Part shown: piece by piece, positions 17,019 to 25,540 of the stretch
How positions within the stretch are numbered: position 1 is the first letter of the stretch
Layout of the letters: every line of letters starts with the position of its first letter
Assembly (NCBI RefSeq): GCF_013032855.1
Contig: NZ_WQDA01000005.1
Span: 62,001-126,000, forward strand
Origin: Ruegeria arenilitoris
Lineage (GTDB): Bacteria; Pseudomonadota; Alphaproteobacteria; Rhodobacterales; Rhodobacteraceae
Length of the DNA: 64,000 nucleotides
Direction: 5' to 3'
Made by a program: the position numbers and the translations under genes
Notes under the pieces: model-generated
Database searches by the model: none
What the model was told of the DNA's origin: nothing
What the model saw: the letters and a program-made list of their open reading frames with translations, nothing else

Positions 17019-17405
17019 ATGAGCGATTTCTCCAAGTCCCTTGCCGTCACCGCCAGCGCGCTGCGGGCGGAGGCTGCGCGCCTACGCCATGTTTCGGAAA
17101 ACATCTCGAACGCGGATACTCCGGGTTACCGGCGCAAATCGGTTCCTTTCGAGACGGTGCAGAAGGACGGCACTGATCTGGTTCAGGCCGGTCGGGTCAG
17201 GCTGGACCGGCGGGCGTTGCCCCGGATCTATGATCCCAGTCACCCGATGGCGGACGCCAGCGGATACTACGCAGGGTCCAATGTCGATCTTATGGTCGAG
17301 ATCGCCGACGCGCGTGAGGCGCAACGCAGTTACGAAGCAAACCTCAAGATGTTCGACCAGACCCGACAGATGTCGGCCAGCCTCATGGAATTGTTGAGAA
17401 AATAA
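17019..17405 (+). CDS. flgC: Flagellar rod protein FlgC
   Basis: 128 residues from the ATG at 17019, which has a perfect GGAGG site. The N-terminal rod motif (ETA-like stretch RHVSENISNADTPGYRRKSV) and the C-terminal block (YYAGSNVDLMVEIADAREA, RSYEANLKMFDQTRQMSASL) are typical. It polymerises in the proximal rod with FlgB and FlgF. It follows flgB by 10 bases. Confidence 0.96.
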   Translation: MSDFSKSLAVTASALRAEAARLRHVSENISNADTPGYRRKSVPFETVQKDGTDLVQAGRVRLDRRALPRIYDPSHPMADASGYYAGSNVDLMVEIADAREAQRSYEANLKMFDQTRQMSASLMELLRK

Positions 17406-17417
17406 AGGAAAGCCAGA

Positions 17418-17708
17418 ATGGATATCCGATCGATCACCGCGGCTCAGAGCTATGCGCATGCCCGCCCGGCCACCCAAGCGGATCCGGGAGCAAATGGCGC
17501 GGCACAAGGGCTACGCGCAACTTTTCAGGACTTTGCGGCAACCCTGAAACACAGCGAAGAGGTCGCCAATGCGGCCATGATTGGTCAGGCCGACCCACAT
17601 GCCCTCGTGCAGGCACTGGCCCAGACCGAGCTTGCGGTCGAAACAGCGGTTGTGGTGCGCAACAAGGTCGTTGAGGCCTACCAGGAAATTCTGCGGATGC
17701 CGGTCTGA
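17418..17708 (+). CDS. fliE: Flagellar hook-basal body complex protein FliE
   Basis: 96 residues, the usual size. The C-terminal half (ALVQALAQTELAVETAVVVR, NKVVEAYQEILRMPV) is the conserved FliE helix pair that links the MS ring and export gate to the rod. An AAGGAAAG site precedes the start. It sits between flgC (12 bases) and fliQ (3 bases). Confidence 0.96.
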   Translation: MDIRSITAAQSYAHARPATQADPGANGAAQGLRATFQDFAATLKHSEEVANAAMIGQADPHALVQALAQTELAVETAVVVRNKVVEAYQEILRMPV

Positions 17709-17711
17709 ACG

Positions 17712-17984
17712 ATGCTCAGCGAAGGTCTGTTCTATGACGTCGTACGTCAGGCCCTTTGGATTGCCGTGATCACGTCAGTTCCGATTCTGACGGTCGCGCT
17801 GGTCACGGGTTTGGCCGTGGGCCTGTTCCAGGCCCTGACATCCATCCAGGAGATGACCCTGACCTTCGTTCCCAAGTTGGTGGCCATCGTCATCGTGTTC
17901 TGGGTCTCGATGGGCTTCATGACGCAGACGCTGGTCACATTCTTCACCTCGACACTGGTTCCGCTGATTGCAGGAGGTCGCTGA
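17712..17984 (+). CDS. fliQ: Flagellar type III export gate protein FliQ
   Basis: 90 residues with two long membrane segments (about residues 16-40 and 54-78), and the family block GLAVGLFQALTSIQEMTLTF followed by VPKLVAIVIVFW. FliQ builds the core of the export gate with FliP and FliR; fliR is encoded at 22680-23453, while fliP is absent from the window. The stop overlaps the flgF start (TGATG). Confidence 0.96.
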   Translation: MLSEGLFYDVVRQALWIAVITSVPILTVALVTGLAVGLFQALTSIQEMTLTFVPKLVAIVIVFWVSMGFMTQTLVTFFTSTLVPLIAGGR

Positions 17985-18694
17985 TGGATACAGCCTACGT
18001 CACCCTGTCCCGTCAAACCGGGCTGATGAACGAAATGCGTCTGGTCGCGAACAATATCGCCAATGCGCACACGACGGGTTACCGCCAGCAGGGTTTGGTG
18101 TTTTCCGAGTTTGTGAGGGACCTTCCCGGCAGCCCCTCTCTGTCCATGAGCCGTGCTCAGGCGCGCAACACGTCTTTTGCACAGGGCGTGTTGACGGAAA
18201 CCGGTGGGCAATTCGATTTTGCAATCGAAGGCAGTGGGTTTTTCTTGGTTGAAACTCCGTCCGGCAACCGTCTGACCCGGGCGGGTAGCTTTTCACCGGA
18301 CGCCAATGGCGATCTGGTTACGATGGATGGGCACCGTGTGCTGGACAGCAACGGGGCCCCAGTATTCATCCCACCGGACGCAGCAACAATTGATGTGGGC
18401 GGCGACGGGACGCTCAGCGTGAATGGACAGGCTTTGGGGCAGATCGGGGTGGTTCAGCCCGCTGAAGGCACCGAGTTGGCGCGGGAAGGCAGCACCCTGT
18501 TCAAACCGGAAGGCGAGGTCGAGCCGGTCGAGCGACCGGTGGTTCTCAACCGGTTTCTGGAGGGTTCGAACGTCAACGCCATCGGCCAAGTGGGCCGGCT
18601 GATCGAAATCCAGCGTGCCTACGAACTGGGGCAGAGTTTTCTGGACGCCGAAGATGAAAGGGTCCGCGGCGCCTTGAAGACCTTGATGCGCTGA
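17984..18694 (+). CDS. flgF: Flagellar basal-body rod protein FlgF
   Basis: 236 residues from the ATG at 17984, inside the fliQ stop codon and behind an AGGAGGT site. Rod signature MNEMRLVANNIANAHTTGYR near the start, the central FAIEGSGFFLVETPSGNRLT block typical of FlgF/FlgG, and a C-terminal rod helix (VGRLIEIQRAYELGQSFLD). It builds the proximal rod between FlgC and FlgG. Confidence 0.95.
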   Translation: MDTAYVTLSRQTGLMNEMRLVANNIANAHTTGYRQQGLVFSEFVRDLPGSPSLSMSRAQARNTSFAQGVLTETGGQFDFAIEGSGFFLVETPSGNRLTRAGSFSPDANGDLVTMDGHRVLDSNGAPVFIPPDAATIDVGGDGTLSVNGQALGQIGVVQPAEGTELAREGSTLFKPEGEVEPVERPVVLNRFLEGSNVNAIGQVGRLIEIQRAYELGQSFLDAEDERVRGALKTLMR

Positions 18695-18718
18695 TCTGAA
18701 ACTGCAGGAGAAACCGAA

Positions 18719-19504
18719 ATGCGAGCCCTGAAAATTGCCGCGACTGGAATGGCGGCGCAACAAATGCGGGTCGAGACGATCTCGAACAACCTGGCGAACA
18801 TGTCGACCACGGGCTACAACGCCCGGCGGGCTGAATTTGCGGATCTGCACTATCAGCAGATGGCTCGCGCCGGCACGGTGAACGCCGCGGACGGGACTGT
18901 CCTGCCGACGGGAATACAGCTTGGTCTGGGTGTTCGTCCCGCGGCCGTGACCGTCGAGTTGGCCCAAGGCGCGTTGTCCGCGACGGGCAGTGACCTGGAC
19001 ATCGCGATCGAAGGGCGCGGATATCTCGAGGTGGTTCTGCCAAACGGCCAGTCGGCCTATACCCGTGACGGCAGTCTGAAGCGATCGGCCGAAGGCCTCA
19101 TCGTCACGTCGGACGGGTTTGCGGTCGCCCCCGAAATAACCATCCCGGACGACGCGCGGTCGATTTCCATTAACGCGTCCGGCGAGGTCTACGCCTATTT
19201 TGACGACACCGCGGAAGGGCAACTGCTGGGGGAATTCACGCTGGCCAGCTTTTCCAATGCCAAGGGCCTCGAGGCCATCGGCAGCAACCTGTTCAAGGAA
19301 ACCGAGGCTTCGGGCGCTCCGATCGTGGGCACTCCAGGCGAGGACGGGCTCGGAATGCTGCGTCAAGGCTATTTGGAAGACAGCTCGGTTGATGCGGTAC
19401 GTGAGGTGACCGATCTGATCGAGGCGCAGCGCGGCTATGAAATGAATGCCAAGGTGATTTCGGCCGTCGACCAGATGATGGGCGCGACGACACAGGTGCG
19501 CTGA
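18719..19504 (+). CDS. flgG: Flagellar distal rod protein FlgG
   Basis: 261 residues, the normal length. MRALKIAATGMAAQQMRVET and ISNNLANMSTTGYNARRAEF at the N-terminus, DIAIEGRGYLEVVLPNGQSA in the middle and EAQRGYEMNAKVISAVDQMM at the C-terminus are diagnostic. A CAGGAG site precedes it by 8 bases. The stop overlaps the start of flgA (ATGA). Confidence 0.97.
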   Translation: MRALKIAATGMAAQQMRVETISNNLANMSTTGYNARRAEFADLHYQQMARAGTVNAADGTVLPTGIQLGLGVRPAAVTVELAQGALSATGSDLDIAIEGRGYLEVVLPNGQSAYTRDGSLKRSAEGLIVTSDGFAVAPEITIPDDARSISINASGEVYAYFDDTAEGQLLGEFTLASFSNAKGLEAIGSNLFKETEASGAPIVGTPGEDGLGMLRQGYLEDSSVDAVREVTDLIEAQRGYEMNAKVISAVDQMMGATTQVR

Positions 19505-19920
19505 TGCGGGTCGTGGGCTTCATATCCCTGTGGCTTCTTCCGGTTGCCGCCTTTGCTGACATAGTCGTGCCAACCAGAACGATCCGGGCCAAGGAGATCA
19601 TTGGATCCGCTGATCTTCAGTTGAAATCCGGTGAGGCACCCGGCGCGGTAAATGATCCTGCAGACCTGATCGGGCAGGAAGCCAAGACCGCTCTGTATCC
19701 CGGTCGGCCAATTCTGATGGCAAGTGTCGGCCCTCCCGCCCTGGTCGATCGGAACGATCTGGTGACGCTTGTCTTCGTGAAAGGCGGACTGTCCATCGCG
19801 GTCGAAGGGCGCGCGCTGGGCCGCGGAGCCGCCGGTGATCGCATCCGAGTCATGAACCTGTCGTCACGAACGACGGTAACCGGAAAAATCCGTTCCGACG
19901 GCCAAATCGAGGTATTTTGA
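19504..19920 (+). CDS. flgA: P-ring assembly chaperone FlgA
   Basis: 138 residues with a signal peptide (MRVVGFISLWLLPVAAFA) and a SAF/FlgA C-terminal domain (TRTIRAKEIIGSADL, ALYPGRPILMASVGPP, LVTLVFVKGGLSIAVEGRAL). It is the short form lacking the long N-terminal domain found in enterobacterial FlgA. Acts in the periplasm to help FlgI assemble into the P ring. It overlaps flgG by 4 bases and is followed by flgH after 2 bases. Confidence 0.9.
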   Translation: MRVVGFISLWLLPVAAFADIVVPTRTIRAKEIIGSADLQLKSGEAPGAVNDPADLIGQEAKTALYPGRPILMASVGPPALVDRNDLVTLVFVKGGLSIAVEGRALGRGAAGDRIRVMNLSSRTTVTGKIRSDGQIEVF

Positions 19921-19922
19921 TC

Positions 19923-20651
19923 ATGAAACTGTCCAGATCCCTGTTGCTGGCCATCCTGTCCCTTTCCGCCTGCGGGCGTTTGGACCATCTGGGCAAACCG
20001 CCCAGCCTGTCGCCAACTACGGAAACTCCGGAACACGTGGCGATGTTGTGGCCGGGTTTGCCGTTGCACACTCAATCTCAGCGCGCCGTGGACGGCGCGT
20101 CTCTGTGGAGTGGGGGTCAGCAGTCTCTGCTGGGTGATCAGCGCGCCATCAAGAAGGGCGATATTCTGACTGTCGTGATCGAGCTTGATGAAAAGGCCGA
20201 AATCTCGAACGATACAAACCGGTCGCGCGGCAGCTCGGAAGATCTCAAGGTTCCCGGCCTCTTGGGATTGCCCCAGCGCGCAGCGAAACACCTGCCAGAT
20301 GGTGCGTCACTGGACGAGGCGGTTTCGATCGATTCCGCGTCAGTCAGCAAGGGCAAGGGGTCGGTGAAACGCAAGGAAAAGCTGACACTGCGCGTCGCCG
20401 CAACGGTGATCGATGTCCTGCCGAACGGCGTCCTGTCGATTTCCGGAACACAGGAACTGAGGGTGAATTTCGAACTTCGCGAGCTGCTGGTGTCTGGCTA
20501 TGTGCGTCCGCAGGACATCTCGCGCCAGAACGAGATTACCTACGACAAGATTGCGTCTGCACGGGTGTCCTATGGCGGCCGCGGCCAGATCACGGATGTT
20601 CAGCAGCCACGATACGGGCAACAGGTGCTGGACGCGCTGTTGCCGTTCTAA
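19923..20651 (+). CDS. flgH: Flagellar L-ring lipoprotein FlgH
   Basis: 242 residues from the ATG at 19923 (a TTG two codons earlier is in frame). A lipoprotein signal ends in the lipobox LSAC with C17 as the acylated cysteine. The FlgH blocks are seen: SLWSGGQQSLLGDQRAIKKG, DILTVVIELDEKAEISNDTN, VLSISGTQELRVNFELRELL, GYVRPQDISRQNEI. It forms the outer-membrane L ring that bushes the rod. Confidence 0.96.
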   Translation: MKLSRSLLLAILSLSACGRLDHLGKPPSLSPTTETPEHVAMLWPGLPLHTQSQRAVDGASLWSGGQQSLLGDQRAIKKGDILTVVIELDEKAEISNDTNRSRGSSEDLKVPGLLGLPQRAAKHLPDGASLDEAVSIDSASVSKGKGSVKRKEKLTLRVAATVIDVLPNGVLSISGTQELRVNFELRELLVSGYVRPQDISRQNEITYDKIASARVSYGGRGQITDVQQPRYGQQVLDALLPF

Positions 20652-20660
20652 GGTGTTCAA

Positions 20661-21182
20661 ATGATGAAGAAACTGCTCCCCGTTCTCTTTTTGATTGCAG
20701 GTCTCGGGGCCGGCGCTGCGGCTGGGCTATTTTTGACACCGGGACCAGCGGAAACCGTGGCCGATGCCAAAGCACCGGAGCCTCACGCCGAGGAGACCGC
20801 CAAGGCAGACAAGGCGAACAAAACCTCCGGCCATAGTGAGACATCGGGCAAGGCTGGTCCCTATGAGTATCTCAAGTTGACCAAACAGTTCGTCGTTCCG
20901 GTCGTCGAAGAAAACGAAATCTCTGCTCTGGTGACCATGTCGCTGAGCCTGGAAACCCGGCCGGGCATCTCGGAGGAGTTCTACAAAATCGAACCGAAAC
21001 TGCGGGACGGGTTTCTTCAAGTGCTGTTTGATCACGCGAATATTGGTGGGTTCGACGGCGAATTCACGCAATCGGACAATCTTGAGGTGCTGCGAAGGTC
21101 TCTGTTGGAGGTTGCCCGAAAGGACCTTGGCGATGACGTGTCCCGTGTTTTGATCATGAGCGTGAGCCGCCAGGGCACCTGA
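20661..21182 (+). CDS. fliL: Flagellar basal body-associated protein FliL
   Basis: 173 residues: one N-terminal membrane segment (about residues 4-26), a hydrophilic linker rich in A, E and K (28-65), and a C-terminal stomatin-like FliL domain (YLKLTKQFVVPVVEENEISA, MSLSLETRPGISEEFY, KLRDGFLQVLF). In the family it sits in the inner membrane around the stator and raises motor torque. It ends the rightward operon. The start could be either of two adjacent ATGs. Confidence 0.88.
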   Translation: MMKKLLPVLFLIAGLGAGAAAGLFLTPGPAETVADAKAPEPHAEETAKADKANKTSGHSETSGKAGPYEYLKLTKQFVVPVVEENEISALVTMSLSLETRPGISEEFYKIEPKLRDGFLQVLFDHANIGGFDGEFTQSDNLEVLRRSLLEVARKDLGDDVSRVLIMSVSRQGT

Positions 21183-21211
21183 CGCCAAAAGGGCGGGCTT
21201 CAGCTTTCGGT

Positions 21212-21598
21212 TTACTGGTTCATCAGTTTCCTGGCGCGTGCAATGCGCAGCGCGGTTTCTTGATCGCGCTGCAACGTCTCAACCGCCTGCTTGCGGCCGA
21301 ATGCTTGGCGAAGGTCCTCCATCATTGCCAGTTTCCGGGATCTGACGCGCGCCAATTCAGTGTTGAGGTCACGCCGGGTTCTGGACTCCCACCCGTGCCA
21401 CAAGACGTCCGCGCCAGCGATCTGGTACCCAGGGGTTTGCGCGGCGTCCGACGCCGTTTGGGCGACCTGCGCGTTCAGTGCGCTGATCTGTGCCTGAATG
21501 CGGCTTTCGGCCTCAAGTATCGGTTTCAGTTTCTGAAACTCTCTTTCGAATGAAGCCGCCGTGACCGCCGCTAGATCCCCTAGTTTCGTGCGTGTCAT
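21212..21598 (-). CDS. Predicted coiled-coil flagellar protein, FliJ-like position
   Basis: 128 residues, almost entirely helical: heptad-like stretches at about 10-55 and 75-125 with a break around LWHGWESRTRRD. No signal or membrane segment. The ATG overlaps the flhB stop (ATGA), so it is translationally coupled to the export-gate gene. FliJ, the coiled-coil stalk of the FliI ATPase, is similar in size and shape and is not otherwise present here; the assignment is by position and fold only. Confidence 0.55.
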   Translation of the reverse strand: MTRTKLGDLAAVTAASFEREFQKLKPILEAESRIQAQISALNAQVAQTASDAAQTPGYQIAGADVLWHGWESRTRRDLNTELARVRSRKLAMMEDLRQAFGRKQAVETLQRDQETALRIARARKLMNQ

Positions 21599-22683
21599 CC
21601 GACCGTTCCCTTCGCGCGTTTTCGCATGGCTTCGGCAAATCGGATGGCGGCCGCGACCGGACGATACAGGTCTTCCGTTATCTCCTTTCCGATTTCGACG
21701 GTCGCATGCAGGGCTCGCGCCGTCGGCGGATCCGAATGAATCGGAACTCCTGACTCCATCGCTGTTCGGCGGATTGTCGCGGCAACTTCGTCAACGCCCT
21801 TTGCGACGCAGACGGGTGCGGTTCCACGGGCGCGGGTCCATTTCAATGCCACTGCAAAATGGGTGGGGTTGACGATGACCACGTCGGCCTTTGGAACCTC
21901 GGCCATCATCTGGTTGGTCGCAATCTCTTGCGCGCGCTGGCGTCTCTGCTGTTTGACATGCGGATCGCCTTCCGAGTCCTTCGTCTCGTCCTGCAGTTCT
22001 TTGCGCGACATTCGATTTTTACGCATGTGCTCGGAATACTGCCACAGGTAGTCGATGACCCCGATGGTCAGCGTGACGGCGACGACGATGAACAGGAACC
22101 GAAACAGTAGGTTCATCATCAGCGGGATGGAGGCTCGTGCGGGGCTGGCTGCAGCCGTCAGGATGTCCGCCAGGTTGGATTTCAAAAACACGGCAAGGCA
22201 GATGCTGTAGATCACCAGCTTGATGAAGCTTTTGAGGAACTCAAAAAGTCCGGCACGACCGAACTTGTTCTTGGCATTGGATGGGATTGAAATGCGGGAT
22301 ATCTTCGGCGTCAGTTTGCTTGGGGCAAACACCAGGGCGCGCTGTGCCAAGAGGTTCAGCAACACAAACGCCGCTGGAACCGCCAACAAAATACCCGCGG
22401 AACCGGCAACCTTTTCCATCAGCCCGCCGACCGGTGCAGCCGCGCTGCCAGACGTCAACAACCGTGACAGTTCCGGGGCCTGATCAATCAGAACCATCAG
22501 GGATGATCCCAAATGTTCGGTCGAAAACTGTCCGACCGCCAAAAGAGCGATTGTCAGGCCGGAATAGGCGGCAACGGCGGACAGGTCATTTGACTTGACG
22601 ATCTCACCCTTTTCCCGAGCCTTCTGCAGTTTCTGTGGTGTCGCCTCGAAGGACTTGTCAGTGTCGTCGTCTGTGCTGCTCAT
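21595..22683 (-). CDS. flhB: Flagellar export apparatus protein FlhB
   Basis: 362 residues. Starts with the family pattern DKSFEATPQKLQKAREKGEI, then four membrane segments (about 35-215), a cytoplasmic linker (MSRKELQDETKDSEGDPHVK) and the autocleaved C-terminal domain with the NPTH site at residues 272-275. FlhB switches export from hook to filament substrates. The start overlaps the fliR stop and its stop overlaps the FliJ-like gene. Confidence 0.97.
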   Translation of the reverse strand: MSSTDDDTDKSFEATPQKLQKAREKGEIVKSNDLSAVAAYSGLTIALLAVGQFSTEHLGSSLMVLIDQAPELSRLLTSGSAAAPVGGLMEKVAGSAGILLAVPAAFVLLNLLAQRALVFAPSKLTPKISRISIPSNAKNKFGRAGLFEFLKSFIKLVIYSICLAVFLKSNLADILTAAASPARASIPLMMNLLFRFLFIVVAVTLTIGVIDYLWQYSEHMRKNRMSRKELQDETKDSEGDPHVKQQRRQRAQEIATNQMMAEVPKADVVIVNPTHFAVALKWTRARGTAPVCVAKGVDEVAATIRRTAMESGVPIHSDPPTARALHATVEIGKEITEDLYRPVAAAIRFAEAMRKRAKGTVG

Positions 22684-23453
22684 TCCGGTGCTCCGGTCGG
22701 ATCAAGCAAGTACTGGAACAGGACGTCAGACCAAACCGCAAGGATGATCGGCGTTCCCGCGAACAAAAGGAACAAACCGGCAAAGGTGATTGCCGGCGCG
22801 CCCACAAAGGCGACCATCAGTTGAGGCATGGCCCGGTTGATGACACCCAGGGCCAGGTTGTAGATCAATGATGCAATGACAAACGGCATGGCCAGCCCAA
22901 AGGCCAATGCAAAGCTGCGCGATACCTGCGACACCCCCCAACGTGACAGATCGGTCGCCATCGGGGCGGCACCCACCGGGAATAGTGAATAGCTGTCGAT
23001 CAGGAATTGGGCCGCCCGGATGTGAACGCCCATCAGTGTGGCAAGGGCCAACCCGGACAGGGTCAAGAAATGACCCATCGCCGGGGCCGGGTCCGCAGCG
23101 GCGCCACCCAGGATCTGCGATAACGACGTGGCTTGCGCGGCCATCGACCCGGCGGTTTGAAGGGCGAGTACCAGTAGCCGAAGTCCGATCCCCAAGGTCA
23201 GGCCGATCAGGATTTCGGTCAGTATCAATTGAACCAGCGGCATCAGGCCACTGTCGGGCTCGGCAACGGAAACCGACGGCGCGACGACCAGCGTGAATGC
23301 CATTGCGACCCCCAGCTTTACGCGGGTTGGAATGCTGCGCTCCCCGAAAGCTGGTAGCAGGGAAACCAGCGCTGAAACCCTGAGAAAAACCACAAATGAG
23401 GACCACAGCACGCCTCCCAGCTGAGCCAGCAAGTCCGGCGGCAGCTCAATCAC
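22680..23453 (-). CDS. fliR: Flagellar export gate protein FliR, GTG start
   Basis: 257 residues from a GTG at 23453 that overlaps the TGA of flhA (GTGA). An open frame continues upstream inside flhA, but homology begins at IELPPDLLAQLGGVLWSSFV. Six or so membrane segments, with ATSLSQILGGAAADPAPAMG and the C-terminal MPQLMVAFVGAPAITFAG. Together with FliP and FliQ it forms the export channel. No strong ribosome-binding site precedes the GTG, so translation probably depends on coupling. Confidence 0.92.
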   Translation of the reverse strand: MIELPPDLLAQLGGVLWSSFVVFLRVSALVSLLPAFGERSIPTRVKLGVAMAFTLVVAPSVSVAEPDSGLMPLVQLILTEILIGLTLGIGLRLLVLALQTAGSMAAQATSLSQILGGAAADPAPAMGHFLTLSGLALATLMGVHIRAAQFLIDSYSLFPVGAAPMATDLSRWGVSQVSRSFALAFGLAMPFVIASLIYNLALGVINRAMPQLMVAFVGAPAITFAGLFLLFAGTPIILAVWSDVLFQYLLDPTGAPE

Positions 23454-25537
23454 GCCGGCACCGTTCCGACCAGAGCCGGCCGCGCTTCGAGCCCAATTTC
23501 CTCGAACGACAGGACAGGATTCGAAATTCCCCGCGCGTGTATGATGGTACGCAGCAACCTGCGCCGCCGCGTCGAGGTTACCAACGCCGGGAACACACCC
23601 TGATCCGCGCTGCGTGTTATCGTCGTGACGACGCCATCGGCCAGTTTGTTGAACAGATTGGGGGGCAGCGCCACATCCAATCCAGCATTCGGAGTGTCGA
23701 TCTGGTAGGTGGAGAAGGTCTCCTCCCATTCCGGCGCCAACTGGATCAGGGGAATCGAGCCGTCGCCACGCTTCAGGTCCGCCACCAGCTGAAAACCCAG
23801 TCGCTGGCGCACGATCTCGCAGATCGCCTCAGGCTGCGTCGTGGTCATCCGCGCTTCGGCCACGCTTTCCAGGATCAGCGCCATGTTGCGGATCGAAACC
23901 CGTTCTTCTAGCAGCAGCCTCAAAACCGCGTGCAAGGTGTCGATCGGAACCTTGTCGGGGATCAGCTCATCCAGCAGCTTTCGGTTCGCCTCGGCCCGGA
24001 CCGGGTCGCTGAGGCGGGTCATCTCGGACAGGAGCCGACGCAGGGATTTCAGGGTCAGCAGGCGCGGGAAGTTCTGCTTGATGATTTCCAGCAGATGGGT
24101 GGCCAGAATCTCGGGCGGGGTTACGATGGTTGCACCGCTCAGGGCGGCGGCCTCTTGATCCTTGGGCAGGATCCATCGGGCGGGTGCGCCGTAGACCGGT
24201 TCGGTGACGTCATTGCCTTCCGGCAACAGGTCCAGCCCGTCCTGCACCAGTGCCAGGATCAGGTCGGGGTGAAGCACCCCCCGGGCCTGTTCGACGCCCT
24301 GAACACGAATGACGTAAGTGCCCGTCGGCAAGTCGGCCCGGTCTGTCAGCCGGATCTCCGGCAGGATCAATCCAAAGCTCGACGCGACGTAGGTCCGCAT
24401 GTTGGCGATCCGAGCGTCCAATCCGGTGCCGGGGTTCAACACCATGCTGACCAGATCCGGGGCAAATTCGAGGTGAACGTCGTCGAGGTCAAGGACGTCT
24501 CCGATGCCTTGTGTTGCCTTGGGCTCGGCGTCCGAAGCCGGCATATGTGCCGACTCTGTGGCAGCTGATTGTTTTTTGTGAACAACAAAGGCCGCATAAC
24601 CCAGGATCACGCCGCCGAGAATGAACGGCAGAAAAGGCAGCCCGGGCACCAGCGCAAACAGCACCATCAGGATCGCAACGGTTGCCAGCGCAGCCGGATG
24701 ACGCCCCAGTTGCGAGAACAAGGCAGTATCGGTTGCACCCTGCGTACCACCGCGGGCCAGCAACAGGGCGGATGCGATAGAGATGATGACCGCCGGTATC
24801 TGCGTGACCAACCCGTCACCAACGGTCAGGATCGCATAGGTTTCAAACGCCGAGGCGACCGGCATACTGTGCACGATCACCCCCATGATCAACCCCATCA
24901 CCAAGTTGAGCAGGGTAATCAGCAGCCCGGCAATTGCATCGCCCTTGACGAATTTGGATGCCCCGTCCAGCGACCCGAAAAAGGTGGTTTCCTGTTGCTC
25001 AAGCTCGCGCCGTTCCTTGGCTTGCTGATGGTCGATGGCGCCGGCAGACATGTCGCTGTCGATGGCAAGCTGTTTGCCCGGCATACCGTCAAGGGCAAAG
25101 CGGGCCCCGACCTCGGCCATGCGCGCCGCACCTTTGGTAATCACCATGAAATTCACGATCAGCAGCACGCCGAACACCACGAGGCCCAGGAAGATGCTGC
25201 CGCTCATGACGAATTGGGCAAAGCCCTCGATGACGTCACCGGCGGCGTTGGGCCCGGTATGACCCTGCCCGATGATCAGCTTTGTCGACGACACGTTGAG
25301 CGACAGGCGCAGCATCAGCGAAGCCAGCAGGATCGTTGGAAAGGACGAGAAATCCAACGGTCGCTCGATGAACAGGGTCAGGGTGAAAATCAGGATGGCC
25401 AGCGCGAACGAGGCCGCAAGGCCAATGTCCAGCACCCAGGATGGCATTGGCAGGATCATCATGACGATCACCGTCATCAAGGCCAACGCCAGTAGAACGG
25501 TGGGTGAAAACAGGGATCGGGCGTCAAGCTTTGGCAC
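23450..25537 (-). CDS. flhA: Flagellar export gate protein FlhA, GTG start
   Basis: 695 residues. GTG start at 25537 with AGGAG 7 bases before. The N-terminal half has eight membrane segments and the FHIPEP signature region: SLMLRLSLNVSSTKLIIGQG, GHTGPNAAGDVIEGFAQFVM, and the cytoplasmic loop with FALDGMPGKQLAIDSDMSAG and ERRELEQQETTFFGSLDGAS. The C-terminal half is the cytoplasmic docking platform for substrates and chaperones. It forms the nonameric ring of the export gate. Confidence 0.97.
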   Translation of the reverse strand: MPKLDARSLFSPTVLLALALMTVIVMMILPMPSWVLDIGLAASFALAILIFTLTLFIERPLDFSSFPTILLASLMLRLSLNVSSTKLIIGQGHTGPNAAGDVIEGFAQFVMSGSIFLGLVVFGVLLIVNFMVITKGAARMAEVGARFALDGMPGKQLAIDSDMSAGAIDHQQAKERRELEQQETTFFGSLDGASKFVKGDAIAGLLITLLNLVMGLIMGVIVHSMPVASAFETYAILTVGDGLVTQIPAVIISIASALLLARGGTQGATDTALFSQLGRHPAALATVAILMVLFALVPGLPFLPFILGGVILGYAAFVVHKKQSAATESAHMPASDAEPKATQGIGDVLDLDDVHLEFAPDLVSMVLNPGTGLDARIANMRTYVASSFGLILPEIRLTDRADLPTGTYVIRVQGVEQARGVLHPDLILALVQDGLDLLPEGNDVTEPVYGAPARWILPKDQEAAALSGATIVTPPEILATHLLEIIKQNFPRLLTLKSLRRLLSEMTRLSDPVRAEANRKLLDELIPDKVPIDTLHAVLRLLLEERVSIRNMALILESVAEARMTTTQPEAICEIVRQRLGFQLVADLKRGDGSIPLIQLAPEWEETFSTYQIDTPNAGLDVALPPNLFNKLADGVVTTITRSADQGVFPALVTSTRRRRLLRTIIHARGISNPVLSFEEIGLEARPALVGTVPA

Positions 25538-25540
25538 GCG

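Noticed and set aside
24569..25495. Rightward open frame (308 codons) opposite flhA
   Set aside because: Composed of H, Q, R, G and D in a pattern typical of the reverse frame of a membrane protein gene.
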